A stretch of DNA of 64,000 bases, from positions 339,133 to 403,132 of the forward strand of contig NZ_KI911536.1 of the NCBI RefSeq assembly GCF_000515115.1, written 5' to 3'. The notes beneath the pieces are model-generated. The model saw only the letters and a program-made list of their open reading frames with translations, was not told where the DNA came from and did not search any database. Numbering within the stretch: position 1 is the stretch's first letter; every line of letters starts with the position of its first letter. This stretch comes from Nocardiopsis sp. CNT312. GTDB lineage: Bacteria > Actinomycetota > Actinomycetes > Streptosporangiales > Streptosporangiaceae. Both the position numbers and the translations under genes were made by a program. This document shows positions 49,851 to 58,647 of this stretch, one piece after another.

Positions 49851-50816
49851 GTGACGTTCAAGGCCCGAGGGCTGTACGCCTCCTCCAGCAAGGAGCCGGG
49901 AGGGTTCCGCGCGGGTCCGCTGGTACTGCTGGGGGCCCTGGTCGCCGTGCTCCTGGTCGCCGTGGTGGCGCTCTCGGTACTGCGCGGCGTGGACGTGGAC
50001 CGCCGCTCGCTCAGTGACGGTTTTCCCCAGGCCACCGCCTTGGAGATCGACAACCGCACCTCCGGCGAGGTGACCGTCAGCGGCGGGGGAGAGGAGGTCG
50101 TCCTGGAGCGGACGCTGCACGCCACCCCGTTCCAGGAGCCCGGCGAGCACGTCGACCGGAGCGGCGAGCGGGTGCGGGTGCGCGCCGAGTGCGAGGGGCC
50201 CTGGTTCCTCGGCGACTGCGCGGTCGACTACGACGTGTCGGTCCCCGAGGGGACCGCGGTGGCTGTCGCCACCGCCGGCGGAAGCATTCGCGTCGCCAAC
50301 GTCGAGGGCTCCCTCGAACTGTCCAGCGCCAGCGGAAGGATCAGGGTGGAGCAGCACACCGGGGACGTGGAGGTGTCGACCGCCTCCGGGCGCGTGGAAC
50401 TGGACGGGGTGCGGGGTTCGGCCTCGGTCGAGACTGCCTCGGGACGGATCACCGCCTCCGGGAGCGGTCTGGCGCTGAGGGCCACGACGGTCTCCGGCAG
50501 CATGGACGTGTCCGGCTTCACCGCCGAGACGGTGGAGGCCGAGTCCACCAGCGGCTCCCTGTCCGCAGGGGGCGGGTTCACCACAGCGCGGATCTCGACC
50601 ACCTCCGGCAGCGTCAGCATCGACACCGGCACCCCCTTCGAACTGCTGGAGGTGGACTCCACCAGCGGCAGTGTGCGGATCGACGTCCCCGACGGCAGCT
50701 ACGACGTGCGGGGGGAATCGGTCTCCGGGTCGCGCACCGTGGACGTGGACACCTCGCCGGAGGCCGACGCGCGGATCGACGTCGACACCGTCAGCGGTTC
50801 GGTCGGCATCGGCTAG
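49851..50816 (+). CDS. DUF4097 membrane-anchored beta-helix protein
   Basis: A 321-residue protein. An N-terminal cytoplasmic stub is followed by one transmembrane helix (about 22-44, PLVLLGALVAVLLVAVVALS). The extracytoplasmic region (about 55-321) is made of repeated short strands with Ser/Gly/Thr-rich turns (SASGRIRVEQHTGDVEVSTA, SGRVELDGVRGSASVETASG, STSGSVRIDVPDG), typical of DUF4097/adhesin-like beta-helices. It lies 32 nt after the response regulator and probably forms an operon with it, perhaps as an envelope component of the same stress response (inference). GTG start. Confidence 0.9.
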   Translation: MTFKARGLYASSSKEPGGFRAGPLVLLGALVAVLLVAVVALSVLRGVDVDRRSLSDGFPQATALEIDNRTSGEVTVSGGGEEVVLERTLHATPFQEPGEHVDRSGERVRVRAECEGPWFLGDCAVDYDVSVPEGTAVAVATAGGSIRVANVEGSLELSSASGRIRVEQHTGDVEVSTASGRVELDGVRGSASVETASGRITASGSGLALRATTVSGSMDVSGFTAETVEAESTSGSLSAGGGFTTARISTTSGSVSIDTGTPFELLEVDSTSGSVRIDVPDGSYDVRGESVSGSRTVDVDTSPEADARIDVDTVSGSVGIG

Positions 50817-51205
50817 GAACCGTTGGAGGGTTCGAAGCGCAGCGCCGCCCAGTCCGTGTCGATCGGCACCTGGACGGTACGGTGCCAGCCGGTCGCCTCC
50901 AGCACCTTCCAGCCGCGGTCGGCGGTCAGGTCCGTGATGATCGTGCCTCCCCGCTGGGGGTAGCACAGCCACAGCCGGGTGCGGGGACCCACCAGGTCCA
51001 ACGCCTCAGGAACCTCCCGGGTGACCGTGCCGCGGTCCAGCGCGAAGAAGTGGACGCCGTCGTATCGGGCGCCCTCGAGGGCTCCCAGGTCGATGTGGAC
51101 GCCCTCGGGCGGCTGGAGCAGGCGCAGGTAGCGTTCGGGGGCGTTGAGGACGAGCAGGCGGTCCCCGGACCGAACCCCCAGCCTGTGGGCGAGCGTGTCC
51201 GACAT
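50813..51205 (-). CDS. DUF3052-like protein
   Basis: A 130-residue cytoplasmic protein without signal peptide. The sequence LAHRLGVRSGDRLLVLNAPE, DGVHFFALDRGTVTREVPEA, TRLWLCYPQRGGTIITDLTA and VQVPIDTDWAALRFEP resembles the DUF3052 family as I remember it (alternating strands and helices, a LW-x-x-YP core and a W-x-x-LRF end). Function unknown. GGAGGGG precedes the ATG. Its end overlaps the end of the DUF4097 gene by 4 nt on the opposite strand. Confidence 0.7.
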   Translation of the reverse strand: MSDTLAHRLGVRSGDRLLVLNAPERYLRLLQPPEGVHIDLGALEGARYDGVHFFALDRGTVTREVPEALDLVGPRTRLWLCYPQRGGTIITDLTADRGWKVLEATGWHRTVQVPIDTDWAALRFEPSNGS

Positions 51206-51333
51206 TCCCCTCCGTTCGATCTCCCGCGGCGAGCGGCTCGGTACTCCTCCCGCCACCGTACGGGTCCGCTCCGGTGAAACCGAACACCCACCCCACCGCG
51301 AATGGGACATGACGGTCTTTTTACGATGTGCAC

Positions 51334-52347
51334 ATGACACATGATGCGGGCGCACTGCGCTGGGGAGTGGCCGGAACCGGCGGTATCGCGCACACCTTCC
51401 TCGAAGCCCTGAAGAGCACCCCCAGCGCGCAGGTCACCGCGGTCGGCTCGCGCACCGCCGAGCGGGCCCGCGCCTTCGCCGACACCTGGGGGATCCCCCG
51501 GGCCCACGGGACCTACGAGGACCTGGCCGACGACCCCGGCGTGGACGCGGTCTACATCGCCGTCCCCCACCCGGCCCACCACCCGCACACCCTGGCGTTC
51601 CTGAGGGCGGGCAAGCACGTGCTGGTGGAGAAGCCCATGGCGATGAACGCCCAGCAGGCGTCGGAGATGGTGGCCGCCGCACGCACGCAGGGGCGCTTCC
51701 TCATGGAGGCCATGTGGACGCGGTTCCTGCCCGCCTACCGGCTGGCGCGCGAACTGGTCGCCGACGGCGCGATCGGGCCCCTGCGCTCGCTGACGGCGGA
51801 GTTCGGCTTCAGCGCCCCCTACGACCCCGCCCACCGTTTGTTCGACCCCGCGCTGGGCGGCGGGGCACTGCTGGACGTGGGCGTGTACCCGCTGGCACTG
51901 GCCTCCCACTTCCTGGGCGACCTCACCGTCGTGGGCGCCACCCGGCACCTGTCGCCCGACCACACGGTCGACACCCACACCGACGTCCTCGTGCGCGGCG
52001 CCGACGGGGCGTCGGCGGCCCTGCGCTGCGCGACACGCTCGGCGATGCCCAACCGCGCCGTGCTGGTCGGTGAAGAGGGGTGGCTGGAACTGGACCGTTC
52101 CTGGGCGCCAACCGAGGTGGTGCTGCACCGCCGGGGCGGGGAGCCGGAGGCCTTCCAAAGGCCCTGGCGCGCCAACGGCTACGAGTACGAGGCCGAGGAG
52201 GTGGCGCGGTGCGTGGCCCGGGGCGAGCTGGAGAGCCCGGACATGCCGTGGGAGGAGAGCCTGCGCCTGGCCCGGCTGGTCGACCGGATCCGCGACGTGG
52301 CCGCCTTCACCGACGCTCAGCCCGAAGGCTCCGCGCCCCGGTCCTGA
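51334..52347 (+). CDS. Gfo/Idh/MocA-family oxidoreductase
   Basis: A 337-residue NAD(P)-dependent sugar/inositol-type dehydrogenase. The Rossmann motif is RWGVAGTGGIAHTFLEALKS. The EKP motif is HVLVEKPMAMNAQQASEMVA, and the C-terminal catalytic region includes YDPAHRLFDPALGGGALLDV with GVYPLALASHFLGD (D/H-type active site). The ATG at 51334 has TACGAT 6 nt upstream (possible leaderless mRNA); a GTG two codons earlier is less likely. Complete, unlike the relic at 34308-34508. Substrate unknown. Confidence 0.93.
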   Translation: MTHDAGALRWGVAGTGGIAHTFLEALKSTPSAQVTAVGSRTAERARAFADTWGIPRAHGTYEDLADDPGVDAVYIAVPHPAHHPHTLAFLRAGKHVLVEKPMAMNAQQASEMVAAARTQGRFLMEAMWTRFLPAYRLARELVADGAIGPLRSLTAEFGFSAPYDPAHRLFDPALGGGALLDVGVYPLALASHFLGDLTVVGATRHLSPDHTVDTHTDVLVRGADGASAALRCATRSAMPNRAVLVGEEGWLELDRSWAPTEVVLHRRGGEPEAFQRPWRANGYEYEAEEVARCVARGELESPDMPWEESLRLARLVDRIRDVAAFTDAQPEGSAPRS

Positions 52348-52846
52348 CCCGCCCGGCCCCTTGGGCTGTGTTCACCGGTCCACCGTGAGGGCGACGACCT
52401 CCAGCACTGGCCCGGGAGGGCCCGGCACGGTCATGCCGAGCGGAGCGCCGGGCGCGTCATGGCCGCGTCGAGCGCGGTCTCCAGGTTGCGCGTCGCCTGG
52501 CGGGTCACCCGCGGCGGCGGTGGCGCCGTCCCGGTCCAACGGACAGGCTTCGGCGGTCCACACCACCGCGGGGCCGGTCGGCACGGTGACCGCCTAGGCA
52601 TAGCCAACGCGTTCGGCCAGACTCTCGGTGCGGACCATGACCGCGGTCATCGGCGCCCTCCTGCCCGTGGTCGGGCGCATCGTCCCGCCGCTCCCAGGGG
52701 TGTCCATCTTTGTCGACACTCCCGTCGGTCAATCCGCCCCGGCATCGCGGGGAGTGCCCCGAAGCACCGGTCGATCCGTGCGCCGTGTGGCCGACGACGC
52801 CGAAAGGTGAGCGCCGAAGGCGAGGCCGCCGCGTGAGAGCACCCCC
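52348..52846. other. Intergenic stretch without a recognisable gene
   Basis: About 500 nt between two 3' ends. Short open frames on both strands are Arg/Gly/Pro-rich. One minus-strand frame ends GMTVPGPPGPVLEVVALTVD at 52372, which looks protein-like, but no start, family or ribosome site supports a gene. No strong terminator is visible. Confidence 0.45.
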
Positions 52847-53638
52847 TCACACAGTCCCGGCCCCGTCAGGGAGCAGGACGCTCAGGCACGTCACCGAACC
52901 CTCCAGCTTCTCGAACTCGGAGATGTCCACCGGAACCACCCGCCACCGGGCGGCGGCCAGCGCACGGATCGTGGCGGGCGCGGCCGCGCTGACCATCACC
53001 TCCCGACCGCCCAACGGGAGCACACACGCCCCCGGCTCCTCGGACACCGCGCGCACCGGGGCCATCGCCTGGGCCTCCACCAGATGGGGCAGGCCGATCA
53101 GCGACCCGTCGGGCAGGGCGGTCACCGCCGACTTCAGGTGCACCGCCGGTCCCAGGGCCACCGGCTCCACTTCGTACCCCAACGGCTTGATCAGACGCGC
53201 CAACTGGTCGGCTCCCTCCACGTCGGTACGGCCGCCCACCCCCACGTAGACGCGCGCCCCCACCTGGAGCACGTCCCCGCCCTCCAGTCTCCCCGGCGGC
53301 TCCACCCGCGCCACACGCAGCCCCAACGACCGCACCGACGCCTCCACACCCTCGACCTCGCCGCGCCGCCCCTGCGCACCCGGACGGGTCAGCACCGCCA
53401 GATCACCGCACACCACCACGGTGTCCTCCACGAACACCGAGTCGGGGTGTTCGGGCGCCGGATCGACCTCGCGCACGCGCCAGCCCGCCGAGGCCAGTAC
53501 CTCCTGGTAGATCACGTACTGGCGCATGGCCAGCACCGGGTCCACCGGCGTGCGGGGTAGGTGCGTGACGATGCCCCGCGCCAGGTCGGGTCCGGGCCTG
53601 CGGGTCAGGGCGACGCCCGCACTGGTGTAATCGTGCAC
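52847..53638 (-). CDS. Dimethylarginine dimethylaminohydrolase (DDAH)-like amidinotransferase-fold protein
   Basis: A 263-residue member of the DDAH/arginine deiminase superfamily. Active-site segments are visible: HPDSVFVEDTVVVCGDLAVL (Glu/Asp), RLEGGDVLQVGARVYVGVGG, LGPAVHLKSAVTALPDGSLI (His) and the C-terminal Cys nucleophile in EGSVTCLSVLLPDG. DDAH hydrolyses methylated arginine to citrulline. The GTG at 53638 with TTGGAGG 7 nt upstream was chosen over longer starts. Divergent from the FAD-dependent amino-acid oxidase gene. Confidence 0.92.
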   Translation of the reverse strand: MHDYTSAGVALTRRPGPDLARGIVTHLPRTPVDPVLAMRQYVIYQEVLASAGWRVREVDPAPEHPDSVFVEDTVVVCGDLAVLTRPGAQGRRGEVEGVEASVRSLGLRVARVEPPGRLEGGDVLQVGARVYVGVGGRTDVEGADQLARLIKPLGYEVEPVALGPAVHLKSAVTALPDGSLIGLPHLVEAQAMAPVRAVSEEPGACVLPLGGREVMVSAAAPATIRALAAARWRVVPVDISEFEKLEGSVTCLSVLLPDGAGTV

Positions 53639-53772
53639 GGCAGGGCCTCCAAGGGGGTCGGGAGCGGGGAACGGGTCGAGGCGCAACCTACCCTCGCGGG
53701 CGGCCCCGGCCCCCTCGCGCCACGCGGGCCGGGCGGCTTGTCCGTAAACGCCCTGCACGGCAGGGTGGGCCC

Positions 53773-54885
53773 ATGGACGTGATCATCGTCGGCGGCGGAA
53801 TCGTGGGTGCCAGCGCCGCGTTCCACCTGACCAGAAAGGGGGTGTCCACCGCCTTGGTGGACGCCGCCCACCCGGGGCAGGCCACGGCGGCAGGTACTGG
53901 AGCCGTCTTTCCCTGGCCCTTCCCCTGGGACGCGCCCGCGGTGTGGGAGTTCAAGGCGCGCGCAGCCGCGCACTACCCCGAACTCATGGACGAACTGGCC
54001 CGCGACGGACACCTGACCGGCTACGAGGCGGTCGGGGGCATGTCGGTGGACCGCGAGGGCGACGACGCCGGATACGAACTCCTCCGCGCCCTGGCGCAGC
54101 GGCCGGAGCTGGCCACCATGGGCCGGGTGGAGCGGCTGCCCGCCGGGGAGCCGGCCCGCCGCTTCCCCCTGGTCCCCGAGGCCTACGGCGGCGTCCACAT
54201 CGAGGGCATGGCCCGCGTCAACGGCCGCCGCGCCCGAGCCGCCCTGTTCAACGCGGCCGAGGAACGGGGGCTGCGCTACCACAAGGGCCGCGCGCACCTG
54301 GCTTGGAACGGCCACCGCGTCACCGGGGTGAGCGTGGACGGCGACGAACTGGAGGCCGCGACGGTCATCGTCGCCGCCGGCGCCTGGTCAGCCGACCTGC
54401 TGGCGGCCACGGGCACGGACCTGCCCCTGTTCCCGGTGCGCGGCCAGATGACGCATTTCGCGCTGCCCGGGACCAGCACACGCCGGTGGCCGGTGGTGCG
54501 CTTCGGTGAGCGCGACTACTTCGTGTGCGCCTTCGGCCCCGACCGGGTCGTCACTGGCGGAACCGTCGAGCCCGAGGCCGGCTTCGACCTGCGCACGACC
54601 GCGGGCGGGCTGCTGCACAACCTGTCCACCGCCGTGGAGGTGCTTCCCGCGCTGGCCGGAGCCACCGTCGTGGAGACCCGGGTGGGGCTGCGTCCGGGCA
54701 CCCAGGACGGGCAGCAACTGCTGGGGGCCCTCGACCACCTGCCCGGCGTGGTGGTGGCCACCGGGCTGGGCGGCCAGGGGCTGACCTTCGGCCCGTACCA
54801 GGGGTTGGTCGCCGCACGCCTGGCCACGGGCGAGGACACCGGACTGGATCTGGCGGCGTTTCGCCCCGACCGCCCCGCCGACTGA
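53773..54885 (+). CDS. FAD-dependent amine/amino-acid oxidase (DAO family)
   Basis: A 370-residue flavoprotein. The FAD motif is MDVIIVGGGIVGASAAFHLT with Asp at the end of beta-2 (VSTALVDAAHPGQATAAGTG). Later motifs are VIVAAGAWSADLLAATGTDL, VGLRPGTQDGQQLLGALDHL and VVVATGLGGQGLTFGPYQG, typical of D-amino-acid/glycine oxidase relatives. It would oxidise an amine or amino acid and yield hydrogen peroxide. Divergent from the DDAH-like gene, so linked nitrogen metabolism is possible but not shown. Confidence 0.92.
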   Translation: MDVIIVGGGIVGASAAFHLTRKGVSTALVDAAHPGQATAAGTGAVFPWPFPWDAPAVWEFKARAAAHYPELMDELARDGHLTGYEAVGGMSVDREGDDAGYELLRALAQRPELATMGRVERLPAGEPARRFPLVPEAYGGVHIEGMARVNGRRARAALFNAAEERGLRYHKGRAHLAWNGHRVTGVSVDGDELEAATVIVAAGAWSADLLAATGTDLPLFPVRGQMTHFALPGTSTRRWPVVRFGERDYFVCAFGPDRVVTGGTVEPEAGFDLRTTAGGLLHNLSTAVEVLPALAGATVVETRVGLRPGTQDGQQLLGALDHLPGVVVATGLGGQGLTFGPYQGLVAARLATGEDTGLDLAAFRPDRPAD

Positions 54886-54940
54886 GACCGCACCGGCCCA
54901 AGGCGCGCCTTCCACCGCATCGGCCCCATCACGGCCCGCG

Positions 54941-55489
54941 ATGACCTGGGAGAAGACCTCCACCCAGAAAGGCGGCCTCGGTGGAGAGCGCGAGCCCGGC
55001 ACCGTGCTGGCCATCCTGTCCGCGGCCGTGGCCGCCCGTTGGATCGCGCTGCCCGGCGTGGTCCTGGACATCGCGCTGGGCAGCGCGATCGGCCCTTCGG
55101 GGATGGGTCCGGTCGGGGAGACCGAGAGCGTCGCGGCCCTCTCAGGCATGGGCCTCGCACTGCTGATGTTCATGGCCGGCTACGGGACCGACGTCGCACG
55201 GGCGGCCCGAGGAACACCGCGGCATACCGGCACCGCGCGGGCCCTCTCCCCGGGAGTGGCCGCCGCCTGGCTGGTGACCGGCGGCCTCCGGGGCACACTC
55301 ATCATCGGCCTGTCCCTGACCACCACCGCCCTGCCCCTGCTGGTGGTCCCGGCCACCACTGGCACCGAGACCGCAGCCCCGGACTCGGCGCACGCCGCCG
55401 CCCTGACCGGCGCAGGTTATGGTCTCGGCCCTGGTCTTCCCCCAAGCCGGGCCGGCACTGGTGCGCCACGGCCACGAACGGGCCGGTAG
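54941..55489 (+). pseudogene. Cation:proton antiporter (CPA2-type) remnant
   Basis: About 180 residues. The start resembles a KefB-type antiporter (TVLAILSAAVAARWIALPGV, VLDIALGSAIGPSGMG, then VAALSGMGLALLMFMAGYGT). It then jumps to a much later helix (RGTLIIGLSLTTTALPLLVV). The natural ending (VMVSALVFPQAGPALVRHGH, stop near 55494) lies in another frame from about 55415. Most of the expected 380 residues are missing, so this is a deleted and frameshifted gene. Confidence 0.65.
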
Positions 55490-55536
55490 GTAGCGGTACT
55501 CAGGCGTACAGGCCAGGGAAGGGCCACCATGAAGCC

Positions 55537-55827
55537 ATGCACCCCTTCCTCCCCCGTCCGCGGGCCACCCCACAGTTCTACCTGCAGTCCATCATCGCCT
55601 TCGCCGCCTCCTCCGTCGGCGCGGGCGCGGGCATCGTCTACCTGCCCGTCGACCTGTGGATGCGCGCCTTCCTGGGGATGAGCGTCCTGTTCGTCATCAC
55701 CTCCACCTTCACCCTCGCCAAGTGCGTACGCGACCGGCAGGAGGACGCCCTCGCCGAGGAGATGGCGCAGCAGTACCCGCCTATGCCGGTGTGGAACGGC
55801 CACGAGCAGCCCCAGCCGCGCCCCTGA
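55537..55827 (+). CDS. YiaA/YiaB-family two-helix inner membrane protein
   Basis: A 96-residue protein with two closely spaced transmembrane helices (FYLQSIIAFAASSVGAGAGI with VYLPVDLWMRAFLGMSVLFV), followed by TLAKCVRDRQEDALAEEM and a Pro-rich tail. The two-helix pattern and the FTLAKCVRD segment match the YiaAB domain. Function unknown. The ATG at 55537 is the first in this frame with protein-like sequence. Confidence 0.85.
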   Translation: MHPFLPRPRATPQFYLQSIIAFAASSVGAGAGIVYLPVDLWMRAFLGMSVLFVITSTFTLAKCVRDRQEDALAEEMAQQYPPMPVWNGHEQPQPRP

Positions 55828-55900
55828 CCCGTCTCCGCGCCGGAGCTGCGCTAGATTCGTCCCACCAGTCGCATGCGGGATCCGGAGAGGGAAGGTGGGC

Positions 55901-56326
55901 GTGGTGCAGGACGTCGACCTCGCGCGCAAGGTGCTGGCGGACCAGCCCTTCAGCGCGCTGCTGGGCACCCGTCTGGTCTCCTACGGCGGCGGCGAGGCCG
56001 TGCTCGAACTGGACGTGCGCGAGGACCTGTGCCAGCAGAACGGGTTCGTGCACGGCGGTGTCCTGGGCTACCTGGCCGACAACGCGCTCACCTTCGCCGC
56101 CGGCTCCGCGGTAGGCCCCGGCGTCCTCACCGCCGGGTTCACCATCGACTACCTGCGCCCGGCCGGCGGCACCGCGCTGCGCGCCCGCGCCCGTGTCGTC
56201 CGGGCCGGGCGCACCCGTGTGGTGTGCCGCTGCGACGTGAGCGCCCTGGACGGTGCGGACACCGAGACGCTGTGCGCCGCGGCCCAGGGCACCGTCTCGG
56301 TGCTGGAACCGCCCCGCACCCCCTGA
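55901..56326 (+). CDS. PaaI-type hotdog thioesterase
   Basis: A 141-residue hotdog-fold protein: ADQPFSALLGTRLVSYGGGE, VLELDVREDLCQQNGFVHGG (the HGG loop with catalytic neighbours), VLGYLADNALTFAAGSAVGP and FTIDYLRPAGGTALRARARV. It would hydrolyse acyl-CoA thioesters. Several in-frame GTG codons (55895, 55901, 55904) are possible; GAAGG lies 5-8 nt before the latter two. Confidence 0.9.
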   Translation: MVQDVDLARKVLADQPFSALLGTRLVSYGGGEAVLELDVREDLCQQNGFVHGGVLGYLADNALTFAAGSAVGPGVLTAGFTIDYLRPAGGTALRARARVVRAGRTRVVCRCDVSALDGADTETLCAAAQGTVSVLEPPRTP

Positions 56327-56463
56327 CTTACCCCTGCGCAACGGTCAATACCGCCCCATATTCGGTCCAGAGCGCGTTTCGTTTCCCTGGTCGGGGACGC
56401 CCGTCCCCCACGCTGGCCCCAACCGCCGCACCGGCGGACGGGTCGGGGACGTGAGGAGTGAAC

Positions 56464-57894
56464 GTGGGCGGAGCGGGGAGCGAGAGCGCCGAGACCGGGG
56501 GCGAGGTCAACATCGTCCACGTCACGCTGATCGCCGCGGCCGCGGCCATGGGCGGGTTCCTCTTCGGCTACGACAGCGCGGTCATCAACGGCGCCGTCGA
56601 CGCCATCCAGGAGCGGTTCGGGGTGGGGCCGGCCACCCTCGGCTTCACCGTCGCCGCCGCCCTGCTGGGCAGCGCGCTGGGGGCGGCCGTCGCGGGCACC
56701 CTCGCCGACCGGTTCGGCCGTATCCGCGTCATGCAGATCGCCGGCGTGCTGTTCGCCGCCAGCGCCCTCGGTTCGGCGCTGCCCTTCTCGGTGTGGGACC
56801 TGACCCTGTGGCGCGTGGTCGGCGGCATCGCCATCGGCATGGCGTCGGTGATCGCGCCCACCTACATCGCGGAGGTCTCCCCGGCTGCCTACCGGGGCCG
56901 CCTGGCCGCCCTGCAGCAGTTGGCGATCGTCCTGGGCATCGCCGTGTCCCAACTGGTCAACTACGCCGTGGCCCAGTCGGCCGACGGCAGCGCGCACAAC
57001 GACCTGGGCCCCGTCCAGGCCTGGCAGTGGATGCTGGGCATCGAGGTGCTGCCCGCCCTGATCTACCTGCTGCTGAGCCTGACCATCCCCGAGTCGCCCC
57101 GCTACCTGGTGCGCACCGGGCGCGACGCGCAGGCGCGCAGGATCCTGGCCGAGGTCGAGGGCGGATCGGTGGACCAGGTGGAGCGCCGCATCGCGGAGAT
57201 CCACACGGCCCTGGGCACCGAGCGGTGCCCGCGCCTGCGGGACCTGGCCGGACGCTATGGGCTGATGCCGATCGTGTGGATCGGCATGGCCGTCTCGGCG
57301 TTCCAGCAGCTCGTGGGGATCAACGTCATCTTCTACTACTCCAGTTCGATGTGGCAGTCGGTGGGGATAGCCGAGTCCGACTCGCTGCTGCTGAGCCTGT
57401 TCACCTCGATCGTCAACATCCTCGGCACGTTCGTGGCGATCATGCTCGTGGACCGCCTGGGGCGCAAACCCCTGCTGCTGGTCGGCTCGGTCGGTATGAC
57501 GGTGTCCCTGGCCCTGACCGCCCACGCCTTCAGCCACGCCCGGGTCGTCGGCGAACAGGCCCAGCTCCCCTACGGATGGGCCGTGGCCGCGCTGGTCTCG
57601 GCCAGCGCCTTCGTGCTCTTCTTCGCCCTGTCCTGGGGCGTGGTGGTGTGGGTGCTGCTGGGGGAGATGTTCCCCCTGCGGGTACGTGCCGCCGCCATGG
57701 CCGTGGCCACCGCCACCCAGTGGCTGGCCAACTGGCTGGTGACCGTCACCTTCCCGACCCTGCGGGACTGGAACCTGAGCGGGGCCTACTCCATGTACGC
57801 GGCCTTCGCGCTGGCCTCGTTCTTCTTTGTGTGGCGCTTCGTGCGCGAGACCCGGGGCAAGACGCTGGAGGAGATGGAGGACCTGGCCCGGTAG
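56464..57894 (+). CDS. MFS sugar porter
   Basis: A 476-residue major-facilitator sugar transporter with 12 helices. Family signatures are complete: GGFLFGYDSAVINGAVDAIQ, GTLADRFGRIRVMQ, RVVGGIAIGMASVIAPTYIA with EVSPAAYRGRLAALQQLAIV, PESPRYLVRTGRDAQARRIL, QQLVGINVIFYYSSSMW and FRETRGKTLEEMEDL. It imports a hexose or pentose, probably with H+. GAGGAG precedes the GTG at 56464 by 6 nt; the GTG two codons earlier is less likely. Confidence 0.94.
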   Translation: MGGAGSESAETGGEVNIVHVTLIAAAAAMGGFLFGYDSAVINGAVDAIQERFGVGPATLGFTVAAALLGSALGAAVAGTLADRFGRIRVMQIAGVLFAASALGSALPFSVWDLTLWRVVGGIAIGMASVIAPTYIAEVSPAAYRGRLAALQQLAIVLGIAVSQLVNYAVAQSADGSAHNDLGPVQAWQWMLGIEVLPALIYLLLSLTIPESPRYLVRTGRDAQARRILAEVEGGSVDQVERRIAEIHTALGTERCPRLRDLAGRYGLMPIVWIGMAVSAFQQLVGINVIFYYSSSMWQSVGIAESDSLLLSLFTSIVNILGTFVAIMLVDRLGRKPLLLVGSVGMTVSLALTAHAFSHARVVGEQAQLPYGWAVAALVSASAFVLFFALSWGVVVWVLLGEMFPLRVRAAAMAVATATQWLANWLVTVTFPTLRDWNLSGAYSMYAAFALASFFFVWRFVRETRGKTLEEMEDLAR

Positions 57895-57896
57895 CC

Positions 57897-58121
57897 CTAC
57901 TCCAGGTCGATGAGGCGCTCCAGGTACTCCTCACGGTCGATCTCCCCGCGCGCGTAGCGCATCCGCAGCTCTTGCAAGGCGGGGTCGGACGTGCGCGGCC
58001 GCGCCTCCTCCTCGGCGTCGGCGCCCGGACCGGTCAGGCCTGAGCCGGAGGTGGCCAGGACGACGGTGACGGCCACAGCCGTCAGCAGCAGGATCGTGAA
58101 CAGGCTCATCACGAAGGCCAT
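57897..58121 (-). CDS. SHOCT-domain membrane protein
   Basis: A 74-residue protein: one N-terminal transmembrane helix (MAFVMSLFTILLLTAVAVTV), an acidic linker, and a C-terminal SHOCT motif (DPALQELRMRYARGEIDREE, YLERLIDLE). SHOCT domains are short protein-protein or oligomerisation modules. It ends 3 nt from the end of the convergent sugar porter gene. Function unknown. Confidence 0.85.
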   Translation of the reverse strand: MAFVMSLFTILLLTAVAVTVVLATSGSGLTGPGADAEEEARPRTSDPALQELRMRYARGEIDREEYLERLIDLE

Positions 58122-58271
58122 GGTGCGCTCCCGAAGACATCAGGGTGCGGGAAATGCCCTTGTGTCCGGTGTACCCGGGCAGGTGCGCCGGACACCACGG
58201 GGCCGTCTGGCGGGCACGGAGCAGGAGGTTGCCGCGAGCCTGCAGTGGGCACACACTCCGCGGAGGTGGCC

Positions 58272-58436
58272 ATGGCCGACCACTGCCCCGCCGGAGCGCA
58301 CGACTGGCAGCAGGGCCCCAACGGGACCCGGCGGTGCTCCCGCTGCGGGGCGATCAGCTCACGCAGCTACGAGGCGTTCCGTCCGACCTCGTGGGGGCGA
58401 CACTCCGTACAGTCGGGTCGGCACGCCGCACCGTAG
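58272..58436 (+). CDS. Small zinc-ribbon-like protein, 54 residues
   Basis: MADHCPAGAHDWQQGPNGTR then RCSRCGAISSRSYEAFRPTS. The spaced Cys/His residues (C5, H10, C22, C25) suggest a mini zinc ribbon. A perfect ribosome site (GGAGG, 6 nt) precedes the ATG. Its 3' end overlaps by 70 nt the 3' end of another small Cys-rich gene on the opposite strand with the same spacing pattern. Function unknown. Confidence 0.65.
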   Translation: MADHCPAGAHDWQQGPNGTRRCSRCGAISSRSYEAFRPTSWGRHSVQSGRHAAP

Positions 58437-58567
58437 TTGTTCATACTCATCGACCGGCACCTGGTGCACAGCAGCCGCTTGGAACCGGCCGGCTGGTGCA
58501 CCCACATGTGGTGGCCCATCCGGCAGATCCCCGACGGGGCGATCCTGGTGTCCTCGCTCGAAGCCAT
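58367..58567 (-). CDS. Small zinc-ribbon-like protein, 66 residues
   Basis: MASSEDTRIAPSGICRMGHH then MWVHQPAGSKRLLCTRCRSM, ending with further Cys residues (AACRPDCTECRPHEV). The C-x-x-G-x-H-x-W-x5-G-x4-C-x-x-C layout resembles the convergent 54-residue protein (58272-58436), so the two may be distant paralogues. The overlap of coding 3' ends (58367-58436) makes one of them less certain. Function unknown. Confidence 0.6.
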   Translation of the reverse strand: MASSEDTRIAPSGICRMGHHMWVHQPAGSKRLLCTRCRSMSMNNYGAACRPDCTECRPHEVGRNAS

Positions 58568-58647
58568 GGACGCACCGTAGCGAACACTCCCGGACCGCGC
58601 CAGGTGTTCCCCTGCAGCAGGCGGCGCGCCCTGCCCGAGGCCCGCGC

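Noticed and set aside
56393..56408. GGGGACG-CC-CGTCCCC palindrome before the sugar porter
   Set aside because: Short, GC-only and expected by chance in this composition; no regulator nearby.
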